From the NCBI GenBank assembly GCA_026545225.1, contig CM048845.1, forward strand, positions 1,449,001-1,513,000: a stretch of 64,000 bases of DNA. Reading direction: 5' to 3'. Numbering within the stretch: the stretch's first letter is position 1; the number at the start of each line of letters is the position of its first letter. Positions 44,777 through 55,800 of the stretch are shown one piece after another. Origin of the DNA: Cornus controversa. Its lineage: Eukaryota > Streptophyta > Magnoliopsida > Cornales > Cornaceae. A program made the position numbers and the translations under genes. Under the pieces are notes generated by a model that had not been told where the DNA came from, did not search any database, and saw only the letters and a list, made by a program, of their open reading frames with translations.

Positions 44777-47700
44777 ATGTATAAACAGGCCCTTACCGGT
44801 GCAAGCGGAGGTGACTCTGTTAACTCGGGTACCTCATATGAAAACATGCAGTATGCCTCCACAATTGCTACCGCTGCAACTTCCGATCAATCACCGGCAT
44901 CCTTACAAATCACATCACACAAATTTAACGGAAGAAATTTCCTCCAATGGTCGACATCAGTTCAGATGGTTCTTTGTGGTCGAGGCAAGATGGGTTATAT
45001 CAATGGAACAAAACCCAAACCTGCTGAAACCAACCCATCATTTCCAACGTGGGATGTCGAAAATTCTATTGTCATGGCATGGATCATTAACTCCATGAAT
45101 GACAATATAAGTCAGAATTTTATGCTTTATCCAACTACACGGAGCATGTGGGAAGTCGTGATCAAGCGCTATTCCGATCTAGAGAACTCCACTTTGATGT
45201 ACGACTTGAGGGACTCTGCAAGAAGTATGAAGCAAGGGAACTTGAGTGTTACTGATTATTTTAATGGGCTCACAACATTGTGGTAGGAACTAGACATGTT
45301 TAATACTCATCAATGGCATTGTGCAGAAGACACTACCCTATATAAATCTATTGTTGACAACGAGAGAATCTATGACTTTGTTTCTGGTTTGAAAAAGGAA
45401 TTGGATGAAGTTCGAGGACGAACGTTGGCTATACGGCCACTGCCTCACATCGACGATATCTTTGCGGAAGTAAGACGAGAAGAAAGCAGAAAAAGGAAGA
45501 TGCTTGGAGAATCTAATGGCCAAACCATTCCTAAAAGTTCAGCTTTGGTTGTTCGCAACCAAGACAATCCATCAACTAATAACGAATCTCGGGCAAGACA
45601 GAGAGCAAGGCACCTGTGGTGTGATCATTACAACAAGCCACACCACACCCGTGAGACATGTTGGAAGCTTCACGGCAGACCTGAAAATTGGCGTGACAAA
45701 ATCAACAAACGTGGAGGCAGCAGGGCATCTCAAGCGAATATTGTTGAGGCAACAGGACTGGAGAAGAAACCAGGAGGTGATGGCGGTGAAACTCACCAGA
45801 TTTCGCTAACAAAGGACCAGCTGGAACAAATTTACAAATTGTTGGCCCTTTCCAAACCTAGCAGCTCATTCCTCGCCCATCAAGGTATTTGCCTGACTAC
45901 TGGATTTAATACTGATCAAGGCTCAAGGATAGTTGACTCTGGAGCAGCCGATCACATGAAGGGTCAAGGGAGTCTCTTCTCTTTCTATACTCCCAGTCCA
46001 GGAAATGTGAAAATTCAGATTGCAAATGGTTCCGTTTCTGCTGTAGCAGGAAAAGGAACTATTAAGATTGCTCCAAATATTACTCTTAAATCAATTCTTC
46101 ATGTCCCAAGGCTTGCTTGCAACTTGCTGTCAGTTAGTAAGATTATTAAAGATCTAAATTGTCGTGTTAAATTCTCATGTGATATGTGTCTATTTCAGGA
46201 TCAATTGGGGAAGAGGATTGGCAGTGCTAAGAGACATGGCGATCTTTACCTCTTTAAGAAGTACCCAGCACGTCTGGACAAGCTCTATCTGTTTGTGATT
46301 TTTCCTCTATGACTAGTGAACAAAAAATTATGTTATGGCATCGTAGGCTAGGCCATCCCAATTTCATCTATTTAAAATGTTTGTTTCCTGATTTATTTTT
46401 CAATAAAGAGCTTGCAACGTTTCAGTGTGAAGTTTGTCAATTAGCTAAACATCATCGTGCCACTTTTAAATCTCAATCTTACAAATACTCTCAACCCTTT
46501 GCTATGGTACACAGTGACAATTGGGGTCCCACACGAATTAAAAATAAAGGTGGTTTTAAGTGATTTATTACCTTCATTGATGACATACTAGGATGACATG
46601 GGTTTACTTGATGAAAGAAAAATCTGAGTCTGAAAAAAATTTTAAAAGTTTTCACAAAATGGTACAAACACAATTTCAAGCAAATATTCAAGTTTTTCAT
46701 ACTGACACTAGCACAGAGTATTTTAATACTATACTTGGTCCATATCTTTTACATCATGGTATAGTTCATTAGAGTTCGTGCACTAATACTCCTCAACAAA
46801 ATGGAATTGCTGAGAGAAAAAACCGACACCTTTTAGAAGTAGCTCGTTCCATCATATTTACAACCAATGTTCCAAAAAATTTCTGGTGTGATGCTATTTT
46901 GACAGCAACATATTTAATAAATAGGATGCCTAGCTGTGTTCTTCAATTTCAAACTCCCATACATTCCTTCCTTCAATCCTATCCTCAAACTCAGTTGGTT
47001 GGTTCTCTTCCCCTTAAAGTGTTTGGTTGTGTCTCATTTGTCTATAATCACTCCCCTACTTGGTCAAAATTAGATCCACGATCCTTCAAATGTATATTTC
47101 TTGGATACAAATGCTTCCTACCAGAAAAACAAAAAACCTTTGTCACCATGGATGTAACCTTTTTCGAAAATACTCCATTTTATGAAAGAAATCATTTTCA
47201 GGGGGAGAATGATACACAGGAAAATGACTTCTGGGAACTTACTGCTCCTATGTTACCTATCTCAACCGAACTACCAACTGAAATTATTCAAATTCCCACT
47301 CCAACCGAGGTTGGTTAGCCATCTACCTCCACTCCTCATGTGCCCAATACAGATGATGACTCTATGCCTAGCATTATTCATGACTCTCAGCCGGGGGAGA
47401 ATCACAAACTCAACAAGAGCTTCGTGTCTATACACGCCGAGGCAATTCTCAAAGGACAGAGACAGTTGTGGCTCCTAGACCTTGCTGAAAATCTAAACCA
47501 AATCCTAGAACAGGTATGCTCCCACTTGTTGATGATTCTCAATTAACAATTGCTGAAAGAAAGGGTATTCAATCTTGTGCTCAACATCCTATTTCCTACT
47601 ATGTTTCATAGGATCACTTAGCTTCTTCCGTTCAAACTTTTATAGCTAATCTTTCTACTATTAAGATTCCGAAAGGAATTAAGGAAGCCTTGAAAGATCC

Positions 47701-49064
47701 GAAATGGAAGCAAGCTGTAATGGATGAAATGCTCACTCTGAGGAAGAATGGCACTTGGGAAGTTGTGGACAAGCCCGAAGGTAAAATCCCAGTTGGATGT
47801 AAATGGGTTTTTACGGTCAAATATAATTCAAATGAGACCATTGAACGTTACAAGGCCAACTTGGTAGCAAAAGGGTTCACCCAAACATATGGCATAAACT
47901 ACCAAGAAACCTTTGCCCTGGTTGCCAAGCTTAATACTGTTCGAACACTGTTATCTCTGGCTGCTAATCTGGATTGCAAGCTACAACAATTAGACGTAAA
48001 AAACGCCTTCCTAAACGGAGACTTGGAAGAAGAAGTATACATGGAGTTGCCACCTGGGTTTAATAATGAAAGTATTGGTAAGGTATGCAAGTTGAAGAAG
48101 TCCCTGTACGGCTTAAAACAGTCACCACGAGCCTGGTTTGATCGTTTTTAAAAAGCAGTCCGACATCAAGGCTACAAGCAGGCTCACACAGATCACACCT
48201 TGTTCTTGAAGCATTCAAATGGCAAGGTGATAGTTCTTATAGTGTACGTGGATGATATTATCCTGACGGGTGACGGGTGATGATGAAGAAGAGATGGCCA
48301 AGTTGAAAGAAAAGCTTGCAAGCGAATTTCAGATTAAAGATTTGGGACAGCTGCGTACTTCTTGGGAATGGAAGTTCTAAGGAACAAAACTGGAATCTTT
48401 GTCTCCCAACGAAAGTATATTCTAGATTTGCTAGCCGAGACTGGTCTAGTTGGGTGTCGACCAGCAAAGACACTAATGGACCCTAACCATAAACTGGGAA
48501 TACATGAAGATGGAACTCCAGTAGATAGAGGTAGATACCAGCGCCTGGTGGGAAAGTTAATTTACCTATCCCACACTCGACCTGACATAGCATTCGCAAT
48601 AAGCATGGTTAGTCAATTTATGCATTCACCGTGTGAAGTTCATTTGGAGGAGTAAAAAGCAGTCAGTAGTAGGTAGAAGTAATGCTGAAGCTGATTTTCG
48701 AGCAGCTGCACAAGGGATTTGCGAAGTTCTGTGGGTCAAATTGTTGCTGGAAGAAATCGGAGTGGTTAGTGAGAAGCCCATGAAGTTATTCTGTGACAAT
48801 AAAGCTACAATAAACATCTGCCACAACCCTGTCCATCATGATCGAACTAAGCACATAGAAATTGACAGACATTTCATTAAAGAAAAGATCGAAAGTGGGA
48901 TAATTTGCATGACTCATGTTACTACAACAAAGCAGACAGCTGATCTACTGACCAAAGGACTAGCAAGACCAATCTTTGAGAAGATGATTGACAAGCTGGG
49001 CATGACTAACATATATAGCCCAGCTAGAGGGGGAGTGTTGGATATTTTCGAATTTATTATTTGA
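44777..49064 (+). pseudogene. Copia gag-pol polyprotein with discrete inactivating lesions
   Basis: Gag starts at ATG 44777 (FNGRNFLQWSTS; SIVMAWIINSM). One in-frame TAG at 45284-45286 interrupts it, and the same frame continues to 46312. In the CDHYNKPHHTRETCWKLHG finger (about 45619-45675) one expected Cys is Tyr. Protease is IVDSGAADHM (45930s). A frameshift near 46310 precedes the GAG-pre-integrase LWHRRLGHPN. A TGA at 46561 and further shifts break the integrase core. RT has [26 protein letters not shown] and [10 protein letters not shown], a stop at 48149, then the intact active site YVDDIILTG (48245-48271). A 7-bp duplication (48264-48277) breaks the frame right after it. RNase H keeps its C-terminal part (KKQSVVGRSNAEADF, CDNKATINI, ADLLTKGL) but its N-terminal part is deleted at a microhomology junction (48644-48650). 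Confidence 0.92.
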
Positions 49065-49296
49065 ATTTAAGTTTAAGCTCTTATCTGTTTAGGTTGTTAG
49101 GAAGAAAGTTAGGATAAGATTTGTTTAGATTTAAATTTTAAATGTTTCAGTTCCTAAGATTAAGGCTAAGGGTTAGCTTCCTACTATACTCGGTTATACT
49201 CTGTTTTTTAGCCTATAAAACAAAGTGTATCTCTTACTATATTCAATAAGATTGGAAGAATAATTCGGCCCATATTTCTCTCCTATTTATTTCTTA
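49036..49296 (+). repeat. 3' LTR of copia 44488-49296
   Basis: 261 bp. The polypurine tract lies at 49027-49035. The 3' end reads TTTCTTA instead of TTTCTTCA and runs into a (TA)n tract, so the last bases are uncertain. Confidence 0.92.
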
Positions 49297-49301
49297 ATAT
49301 A

Positions 49302-50980
49302 TATATATATATATTTTAAGTTGCTATTGTCCTACATCAGCAAGGGCCCTTGAGCAGACCAAGAGGCCTAGGTGGCCTTGTGCTCATCGCAAAAAGGACT
49401 TGGTACCCTTCGCCTAAACTGCAAGGTTGGTGGAGGTTGTGAAAAAGGGTTGGCTTTGATACCAAGAAGAAATACAAGAGAAATATGTAAAGGTTTGCAT
49501 GAGAATAATCACTTATTCACAGCTCTGGAATTTATATGTTAAAAGAGCACATGTTAAATATTCCAAGAAAGTAAATCAAACAAAATGACTGCAGATTTTA
49601 TGCCATGATTTTAGGCTAACATATCTCAGCTAACACTAAAAAATAAATACAGATTCTAGCTTTTGTGACAAAATTTGCCAATACAAAGTCCTAATGACCT
49701 AAAACTATTCTCCTATCTAAGAGATTTAAGGATCAATTCATGTTAGAGGTTTTTCATCTAGCAGACTTTAGTTGCCTCTTGGCAACATTTGAGAGGGTGT
49801 GTAAGAGGAATTTTCAAACAGTTATGAAGATGTTAATAACTAAACATACTATGGGCTAGAAATAGAGTGCTAAGAATGTCAAAAGAAAATAATACTCGAA
49901 AGATGGATTACTTTTGGATTTGAAGTTATTTAACATCCTCAATTCCGTAAAGGAGACCAATTATTTTTGTTGAAGAAATAATATTTCATTTGTACTAGAT
50001 ATCTACAAGTATTAGGAAATTTATGTAAATAAGATCAATACCTAAATCAATTGAGGTACAACATTTTCTCAATCAATCAGAAAGCTACTGTTGCCTCTCT
50101 AAACACATAGCATTCACTACTTTCTCAGTTGTCACTTACTGCACTGTCCTTGTGCATAGCAGTTCTACCAAGGTTAAGTGACTGGGTTACTAAATTCAGC
50201 TTTATCACTGGCACAGTGTGCATTGGATTTGACATACCATTTAGATGCAGCATCATTTTTTATTGTGAAATTGTTTCTCAAATGAAGTGGTCTGCACCAC
50301 TGTTATTCACGCATGAAACAGACTCTAGTCAATTGGATATTTTTTATGGCCAAATAATCCTCACGATAGTGTTCCTGTGTTCCATTAAAAAAAATTATTC
50401 ATTGCTATAAAGCTTTCAGTTGTTACACCAACGGCTGCTTCCTTGCAATGAATTGTTGTTGATCTGTAATCACCTTCTATGGTAACCATATTTTCCATAA
50501 TTTCTTATCCTACTAAAAGAAGTTTCTACACTACTAACATGATCATCACACAATCCACTCAGTTCAGATACTATTTGGTGTTTACCAATGAGGCCCAATA
50601 GTTCTCTTCACATAATTCAATATTCACAAACAGCACGTTTCACATTGAGAAGAGGAAGAGAAAATGCACCAAGCCCCATTGTTTGAGTACCAGGCACCAT
50701 GGCACTGAAGTAACTCATGCTACTCTCCCTTGAAAAGTTGAACCTAAGATTTGCATGATTTAGAGAAGATTATTAACTGTATAAGTGGTGTCAGTTCAGA
50801 CTCCACTTTTTCATAGTCTAAAACTAACATCAAAGGGATCATTATTTAGATAGATCAAAAGGGTAATAAACATTTCATAATGAGTTTAAACAGGGAATTT
50901 GAGGTATCTCATCTTTAATATAATAAAAGCACAGGACATAGAGGACCAACCGAAAGAAGATGAGATGAACATAGTTGATT
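49302..50980. other. Intergenic sequence downstream of the glutaredoxin-like gene
   Basis: No domain-bearing frame and no clear terminal repeats. The 93-aa frame at 50129-50410 has no recognisable features. The part close to 50980 probably contains the 3' UTR of the minus-strand gene. Confidence 0.5.
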
Positions 50981-50993
50981 GACATTGAGTGGA

Positions 50994-52064
50994 TCAGCTA
51001 CAGATGGGGCAGAGCACCAACCCATTTTCATTACAATCAGGGCACCTTACCACAACAGTCTTCCTCTTCCCTTGCTGTTGTTGGCCCATCTCTTCCTTCA
51101 CCGCCAGCATCATCATCATCTTGCAGCTTCCGTTACAAGCAAAACAGGGCAAGAACCTCAAACCCCCACAACCCTCGCACACAAGACCAGCTCTGATTCT
51201 AGGCAACCCTTGAAGCAACTCTCCGAAACAGCCCTCGTCAACAATCCTCATAACCTCTTCAGCTCCACCCACATACCTTCCCTTCACAAACACTCTGGGC
51301 GGGACCAATTGAGTGCTTGATTTACCCTTCATCAGCTCCATTAGCTCCTCCCTGAATCCTCTATCCATGGAAATGTCTCTCTCGCACACAAGCACACCAA
51401 GACCTTCGATAGCCGCCCTCACAGCATTGCAGTCCTCGAACGTCTTCCGTATCCCTCTCAACGTCGTCGTATAGATGACAACCCTGTTTTCTCCGTTGGG
51501 AGGGCACAGCTTTTCAAAGGCATCTAGCGAGTACCTGAGCACAGACGATGGTCTCGGAAGGATGTTGTTGTTGTTTAATGGCCTAAAAAAAACGCTTGAT
51601 TTATCATCGGAGGTACTGGTGCGGAGGGGCATCATGTTAGGGTTTGAATTTTCTTTGTTGTTGTTGTTGTTGTTGTTGTGTTTGATCGGAAGTGGTTTGG
51701 AGGGTTGGGGTGGTGGAGAGAAGCGGAAGCTGGTGGCATTGGTGGTGTCGAGGCCGGCCATGAGTTCCCAAGAGTTGATGACCTCGGATGGTTGTGGTTG
51801 TGGTTGGGGTTGGGGTTGGGGTTGGGTTTGGGAGCTGGATTCATCGTCAGAGAGTGAGATTGGGAAGACTGAACCGAGTGTGAAGCGGGTTGGTGGGACC
51901 TGGGTGGTGTCGGAATTACTATTACTATTACTGGGAGGGGGATCGAGGGTTAAGAGGCCGTAGGTGGTGGAGGTGAGGGAGACAATGTGGTGGCTCAATC
52001 CAGAGCCACCGATTTGGCTGAAATCGTCGTCGTGGTTGAGCAGACTCGACGAAACACAGCCCAT
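50994..52064 (-). CDS. Glutaredoxin-like protein with C-terminal Cys-rich domain, plant-specific family
   Basis: Single-exon gene of 356 aa. The N-terminus MGCVSS fits N-myristoylation at Gly2 plus palmitoylation at Cys3, implying membrane attachment. Residues 40-180 are low-complexity (Ser/Asn/Pro runs, six QP repeats, eight Asn). About 194-290 form the glutaredoxin-like domain: VVIYTTTLRGIRKTFEDC, VCERDISMD, VPPRVFVKGRYVGGAEEV. The usual CxxC redox site is replaced by TLRG, so classical thiol-disulfide exchange is unlikely. The tail has Cys pairs C296/C299, C307/C310, C341/C344 and C352/C355 plus C314, which probably bind zinc as in DnaJ-type fingers. I recognise the family of plant GRX-like proteins with SLRGIR-type cores; their function is mostly unknown. 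The ATG is the first in frame and begins the acylation motif. The gene looks intact. Confidence 0.92.
   Translation of the reverse strand: MGCVSSSLLNHDDDFSQIGGSGLSHHIVSLTSTTYGLLTLDPPPSNSNSNSDTTQVPPTRFTLGSVFPISLSDDESSSQTQPQPQPQPQPQPSEVINSWELMAGLDTTNATSFRFSPPPQPSKPLPIKHNNNNNNNKENSNPNMMPLRTSTSDDKSSVFFRPLNNNNILPRPSSVLRYSLDAFEKLCPPNGENRVVIYTTTLRGIRKTFEDCNAVRAAIEGLGVLVCERDISMDRGFREELMELMKGKSSTQLVPPRVFVKGRYVGGAEEVMRIVDEGCFGELLQGLPRIRAGLVCEGCGGLRFLPCFACNGSCKMMMMLAVKEEMGQQQQGKRKTVVVRCPDCNENGLVLCPICS
51791..51833. repeat. GGTTGT/GGTTGG hexamer repeat inside the glutaredoxin-like gene
   Basis: On the coding strand this is a run of CAACCC/CAACCA codon pairs giving the (Gln-Pro) repeat. A microsatellite-like tract of this kind may vary in length between individuals. 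Confidence 0.8.
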
Positions 52065-52839
52065 AATAGTTTCAAAATGAAAATATCGAAGAGACCAGAG
52101 AGGGATACGAATCAGAGAATCAAGTGCGATGCGATGCAGTTAAAGAGATGAAAAGAATCTAGCATTCAATTTTGAAATTGGGCGTCACTATTCGAAACTA
52201 GTTGTTTTAGCGCTCAAAAGTTCCCTTTACTAATGTATTTTGAAAACACAATAAAGTGTGATACACTGATACTCCATCTCCAACAGCTCCTCTTTATTAT
52301 ATTGGGTTGTCATGTGTCTTGTGACCCGCGAAATTACTGGCCTGTTTCTCCATTTCAGTTTAAACTATATCAAAGCTCCAAAGTCACTGGGGGTCCACAC
52401 AGTTCGACCGTTTCAAACAAAACCGAAACTCATCTTAGCATGTCTTTAATTTTAAAATCGTATTTGTTAAGGTATGAAATCAAATCGAATCCTAAAAAAT
52501 TTGTTTGTTATTACATGTATTATAATTTTATTTGATATAGAAAGTTATAAAAGTTTTATATAGTGTAAAATGGTAATAGATTTTCTTATGATGTTTTAGA
52601 ATATATATAATTTATGTAGATTTAAAATGTTAGTATAAGTATTGTATATTTTCCAACAATATGTATAATGAACGTATAGTACAATACAGAAAGAGAGAGT
52701 TTAGAGAGATAAAGTTGTAACAAGTAAAAAAGACAGTCATATTGAAATATAAATAATACAACATGGTCTAAAACAATTCTCAATTCACCAACCCAATTTG
52801 GAAGGATAGTCAAAAGTGTTATATATATATATATATATA
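52065..52839 (-). promoter_or_regulatory. Upstream region of the glutaredoxin-like gene
   Basis: The space between the gene's start codon and the Helitron end is 775 bp. It is moderately AT-rich with a (TA)n tract at its far end (52819-52838). I cannot single out a TATA box with confidence. No other gene is visible. Confidence 0.35.
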
Positions 52840-52866
52840 CTAATGTATTGCCCGTGCCTACGGCAC
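52840..52866 (-). other. Helitron 3' terminus: hairpin plus TTAG end
   Basis: On the minus strand, the perfect stem GTGCC-GTA-GGCAC (52866 to 52854) is followed by GGGCAATACA and the end TTAG, with T as the next host base. A short hairpin about 10-13 nt before a CTRR-like end is the defining Helitron 3' structure. TTAG instead of CTAG is one base off the canonical end. Confidence 0.75.
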
Positions 52867-55800
52867 TATAAAATAAAAAAATTATTAGACTGAAATAGAA
52901 GTTAATTTCATATAATTAACGTGTCAATAAACAAATATTTACAAAACACCATTTGCATTAGTTACTGTTTACAAAAAAAAACAATGACCACACATCTCCT
53001 TCTTCTCTACTTCTTCAAAGTTGAAGCATAAATTTTTTTCACTACTGAGAAAAATAGCCTTGCATCAATATGAATGTATTTCGCCTTCAGAAAAGGAATA
53101 TATACAACAATCTACAAAATATATTTTATTATTAACATTAGGTAAAATATAATAATTTAGAGTAAATACAAAATTGAATTACCTCATTACTTCCCCAATT
53201 GCATAGTAAAGATGAGTTGATATATCGGATCTTTCTTGCAGCAGCATCCCAGACCTACAAAGTTATATTGAATTATACATTTTGATTAGAACACTATGAT
53301 AGAATTTCTGGGTAGACAATATTTGTTGTAGAATGTAGCTCGCCGTCTGGAAGAAGGATACTTATACGTTCAGAACTGGTGCACTAGACAGTGCAACATA
53401 TAGCTGCCCGTGACTAAATACCGGTGTGCGCAAATCAACCCCAACAAATTGAACAGATTGTCCTTGAGATTTATTCATGGTCATTGCATAGGTCAATCGA
53501 ACAGGAAATTGATGTTTTGTCATTTTAATGGGCAATTATGAAAAGGACAGAGTCAAGGATATTCTTGGAATAAAGACAAAATTACCAAATTTATCTCCCG
53601 TCAGAATATGTGCTTCAATTACGTGATGTGCACACTTGACAATCATTAGTCATGTGTCATTGCATAGGCCATCCTTGGGCGCAATGTTCCTCAACAACAT
53701 AATCGGGCATCCTACTTTCAAATTCAGCTTAAAAGATGGTAACCCAGAAGAATCTAATGAGTTTAAAAATTCATTATGATATCAATTAGTAATAGTTTGA
53801 TCTACTAACTCATCTTCCAATATTTTGTCAACTGCGAAATAAGTAACCGTCTCCCCAGGAAATATATTTAATGCAACACTATTGATAGTACTAACATCAT
53901 CATTTCAGGCTGAAAGAATTGTACGCTCATTTAAAAAATTAGGTGTAACTATACCCGCAACACTCAACTCTGGATAAACTACACATAGTAAGTCATTTCA
54001 ATTCCTGCACTTTCGTATGGTCTGTGGAAGTTCTATATTTTCTTGTGGGTTTGATCCAATCTAAAAATAATAATAATTATTATTAAGGTGGGATGCCAAA
54101 AAAATAATACACTAATAAAATTATTAACAACTTGTATGTTTGTAGAAATATTACTTCCGTCAAGAAATTTGAAAAACCCGCATTTGCAGTGTTTGTGTTA
54201 TTCATGCGCATGTTCAAATTCAAAATTCAAACATGTAAAATTGCGCCCACAATTTTCTCACGGGTGCCCTTTTGTATAACTGGTAAGATCTGCCTAAAAT
54301 CTCCGCCAAGAACAACAGTAATACCCCCAAATGGCTTCTCATTATCACAAATATCCTGAAGAGTACAGTCAACAGCTTCCACACAATACCTATGTTGTAT
54401 AGGAACTTCATCCCAAATTATCAGTTTTGCTTCCCTAAACAACTCTGCATGCAATGATTGCTTTGTAAACCCACAAACTGAATTTTTCAACACATCTGGT
54501 GGAATGTAGAACGTAGAATGTGCAGTACGACTCCCAACCAATAACAGAGAAGCAATACCAGATGAAGCCACAGTGATAACAATGAGTCCAAGGCTGCGAC
54601 ATTTTGTTGCAATTGTATTATACAAAAATGTTTTTCCAGTTCCAGCACCCCCACTTAAGAAAAATGTCGTCCCATCATTTTTGAGAAGTGAAGAAGTAAT
54701 TACACTATAAGTAGCACGTTGTCTATCATTAAGGCGATCAACATCAAATTGAACATCTGATTGTTGTCCATCAGCTTGAAGTTGATGATATTCTAGATAA
54801 GTCTGTTTCCAACGATCGTACTCCAATTGCCAGTCGGCAGTGGCATTGGTGGAAAGTCAGTTAAACTCTTACCAGATTCCTTTAGTAGTTGATTCAAAAG
54901 ATACAAACCATAATCCGTGATCTGAGACTTAATTGGATTGGAAATGACAGTCTTTAGAAATTATGCGAGCTAAGATCATCACACATGTGCACTAAAAATT
55001 TATTCTATAACGCATGCGGTTGAGGAGAGCAGTGCGTCAAAATAACACTGAACAAACTCCTCAACTGGCGTCCATTTTTTATTGTTGCTGCTTCTTCAAG
55101 GCATTGCACCCATTCTTCGTCATCTTCCAGAAGTCCCCTTTCAACATATGCAGATTTGAATGTTTCGTGCAAGATTATTTTGAAGGTCTTTAAACATTAA
55201 AAGGATCGCGATCCTTTAACAACAGTAAGTAGCAAACACAAGTAAAATCTCTCACCTTCATTGGGGCTAACAAAGTATATTGTACCAATTGCAAATCTCC
55301 TCTATCTTTTTGTCCACTTCTTTTCTTGAATGTGCTATACATAATGTTGGGAGAATTCTTGATAAGTAAACACGCGTGTATCTTCATTGGCAGCACAGCA
55401 CGCGAAAAAACCAGTAAAAGTTGACACTTCAGCTTTAGCCTTATCCATGATCTTATGTATTGAATCTACTTGATTGTAAACAATATGATGTTTTCCAGGT
55501 AAATGAAGTTCTAATCTCACAACATTTGAAAATTCTTCATGCATCGGATTGCCAAATATTCACCAGGCAACTTCTACTGGCCCAATGTACCTTGCATCAA
55601 GGTATTGCTGAATCTCATCTACACCACCTAAAATCATTGTCGTGCGATCGTGGCCCTTGTAAATATACTTGTGAATATATTTTACATATCTCAATTCCGC
55701 ACAAACTTCCACATTGATATGACAGTTGAACATTCTGGACAAATACGGGTTATATGGCACCACATCTCTATTATCAACATCATGTCGCCTCGCAGAATAA

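Larger units (their letters stand above)
44488..49296 (+). mobile_element. Ty1/copia retrotransposon, complete with both LTRs, recently inactivated
   Basis: LTRs at 44488-44746 and 49036-49296 differ at about nine substitutions and two small indels in 260 bp by eye. The PBS TGGTATCAGAGC (44747-44758) directly follows the 5' LTR, and the polypurine tract GAGGGGGAG directly precedes the 3' LTR. The flanks are ATAGA and ATATA, a probable target duplication with one mismatch in an AT microsatellite. Most of gag-pol is readable, with discrete lesions rather than general decay. It is the youngest-looking copia here. Confidence 0.93.

Noticed and set aside
51475..51963. 162-aa plus-strand open frame opposite the glutaredoxin-like gene
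   Set aside because: It is an antisense shadow. Its Gly/Trp repeats come from the CAACCC codon repeat of the real minus-strand gene.
52819..52838. Target-site duplication for the Helitron from the TA tract
   Set aside because: Helitrons do not create target duplications. The TA tract is a simple microsatellite beside the insertion site.
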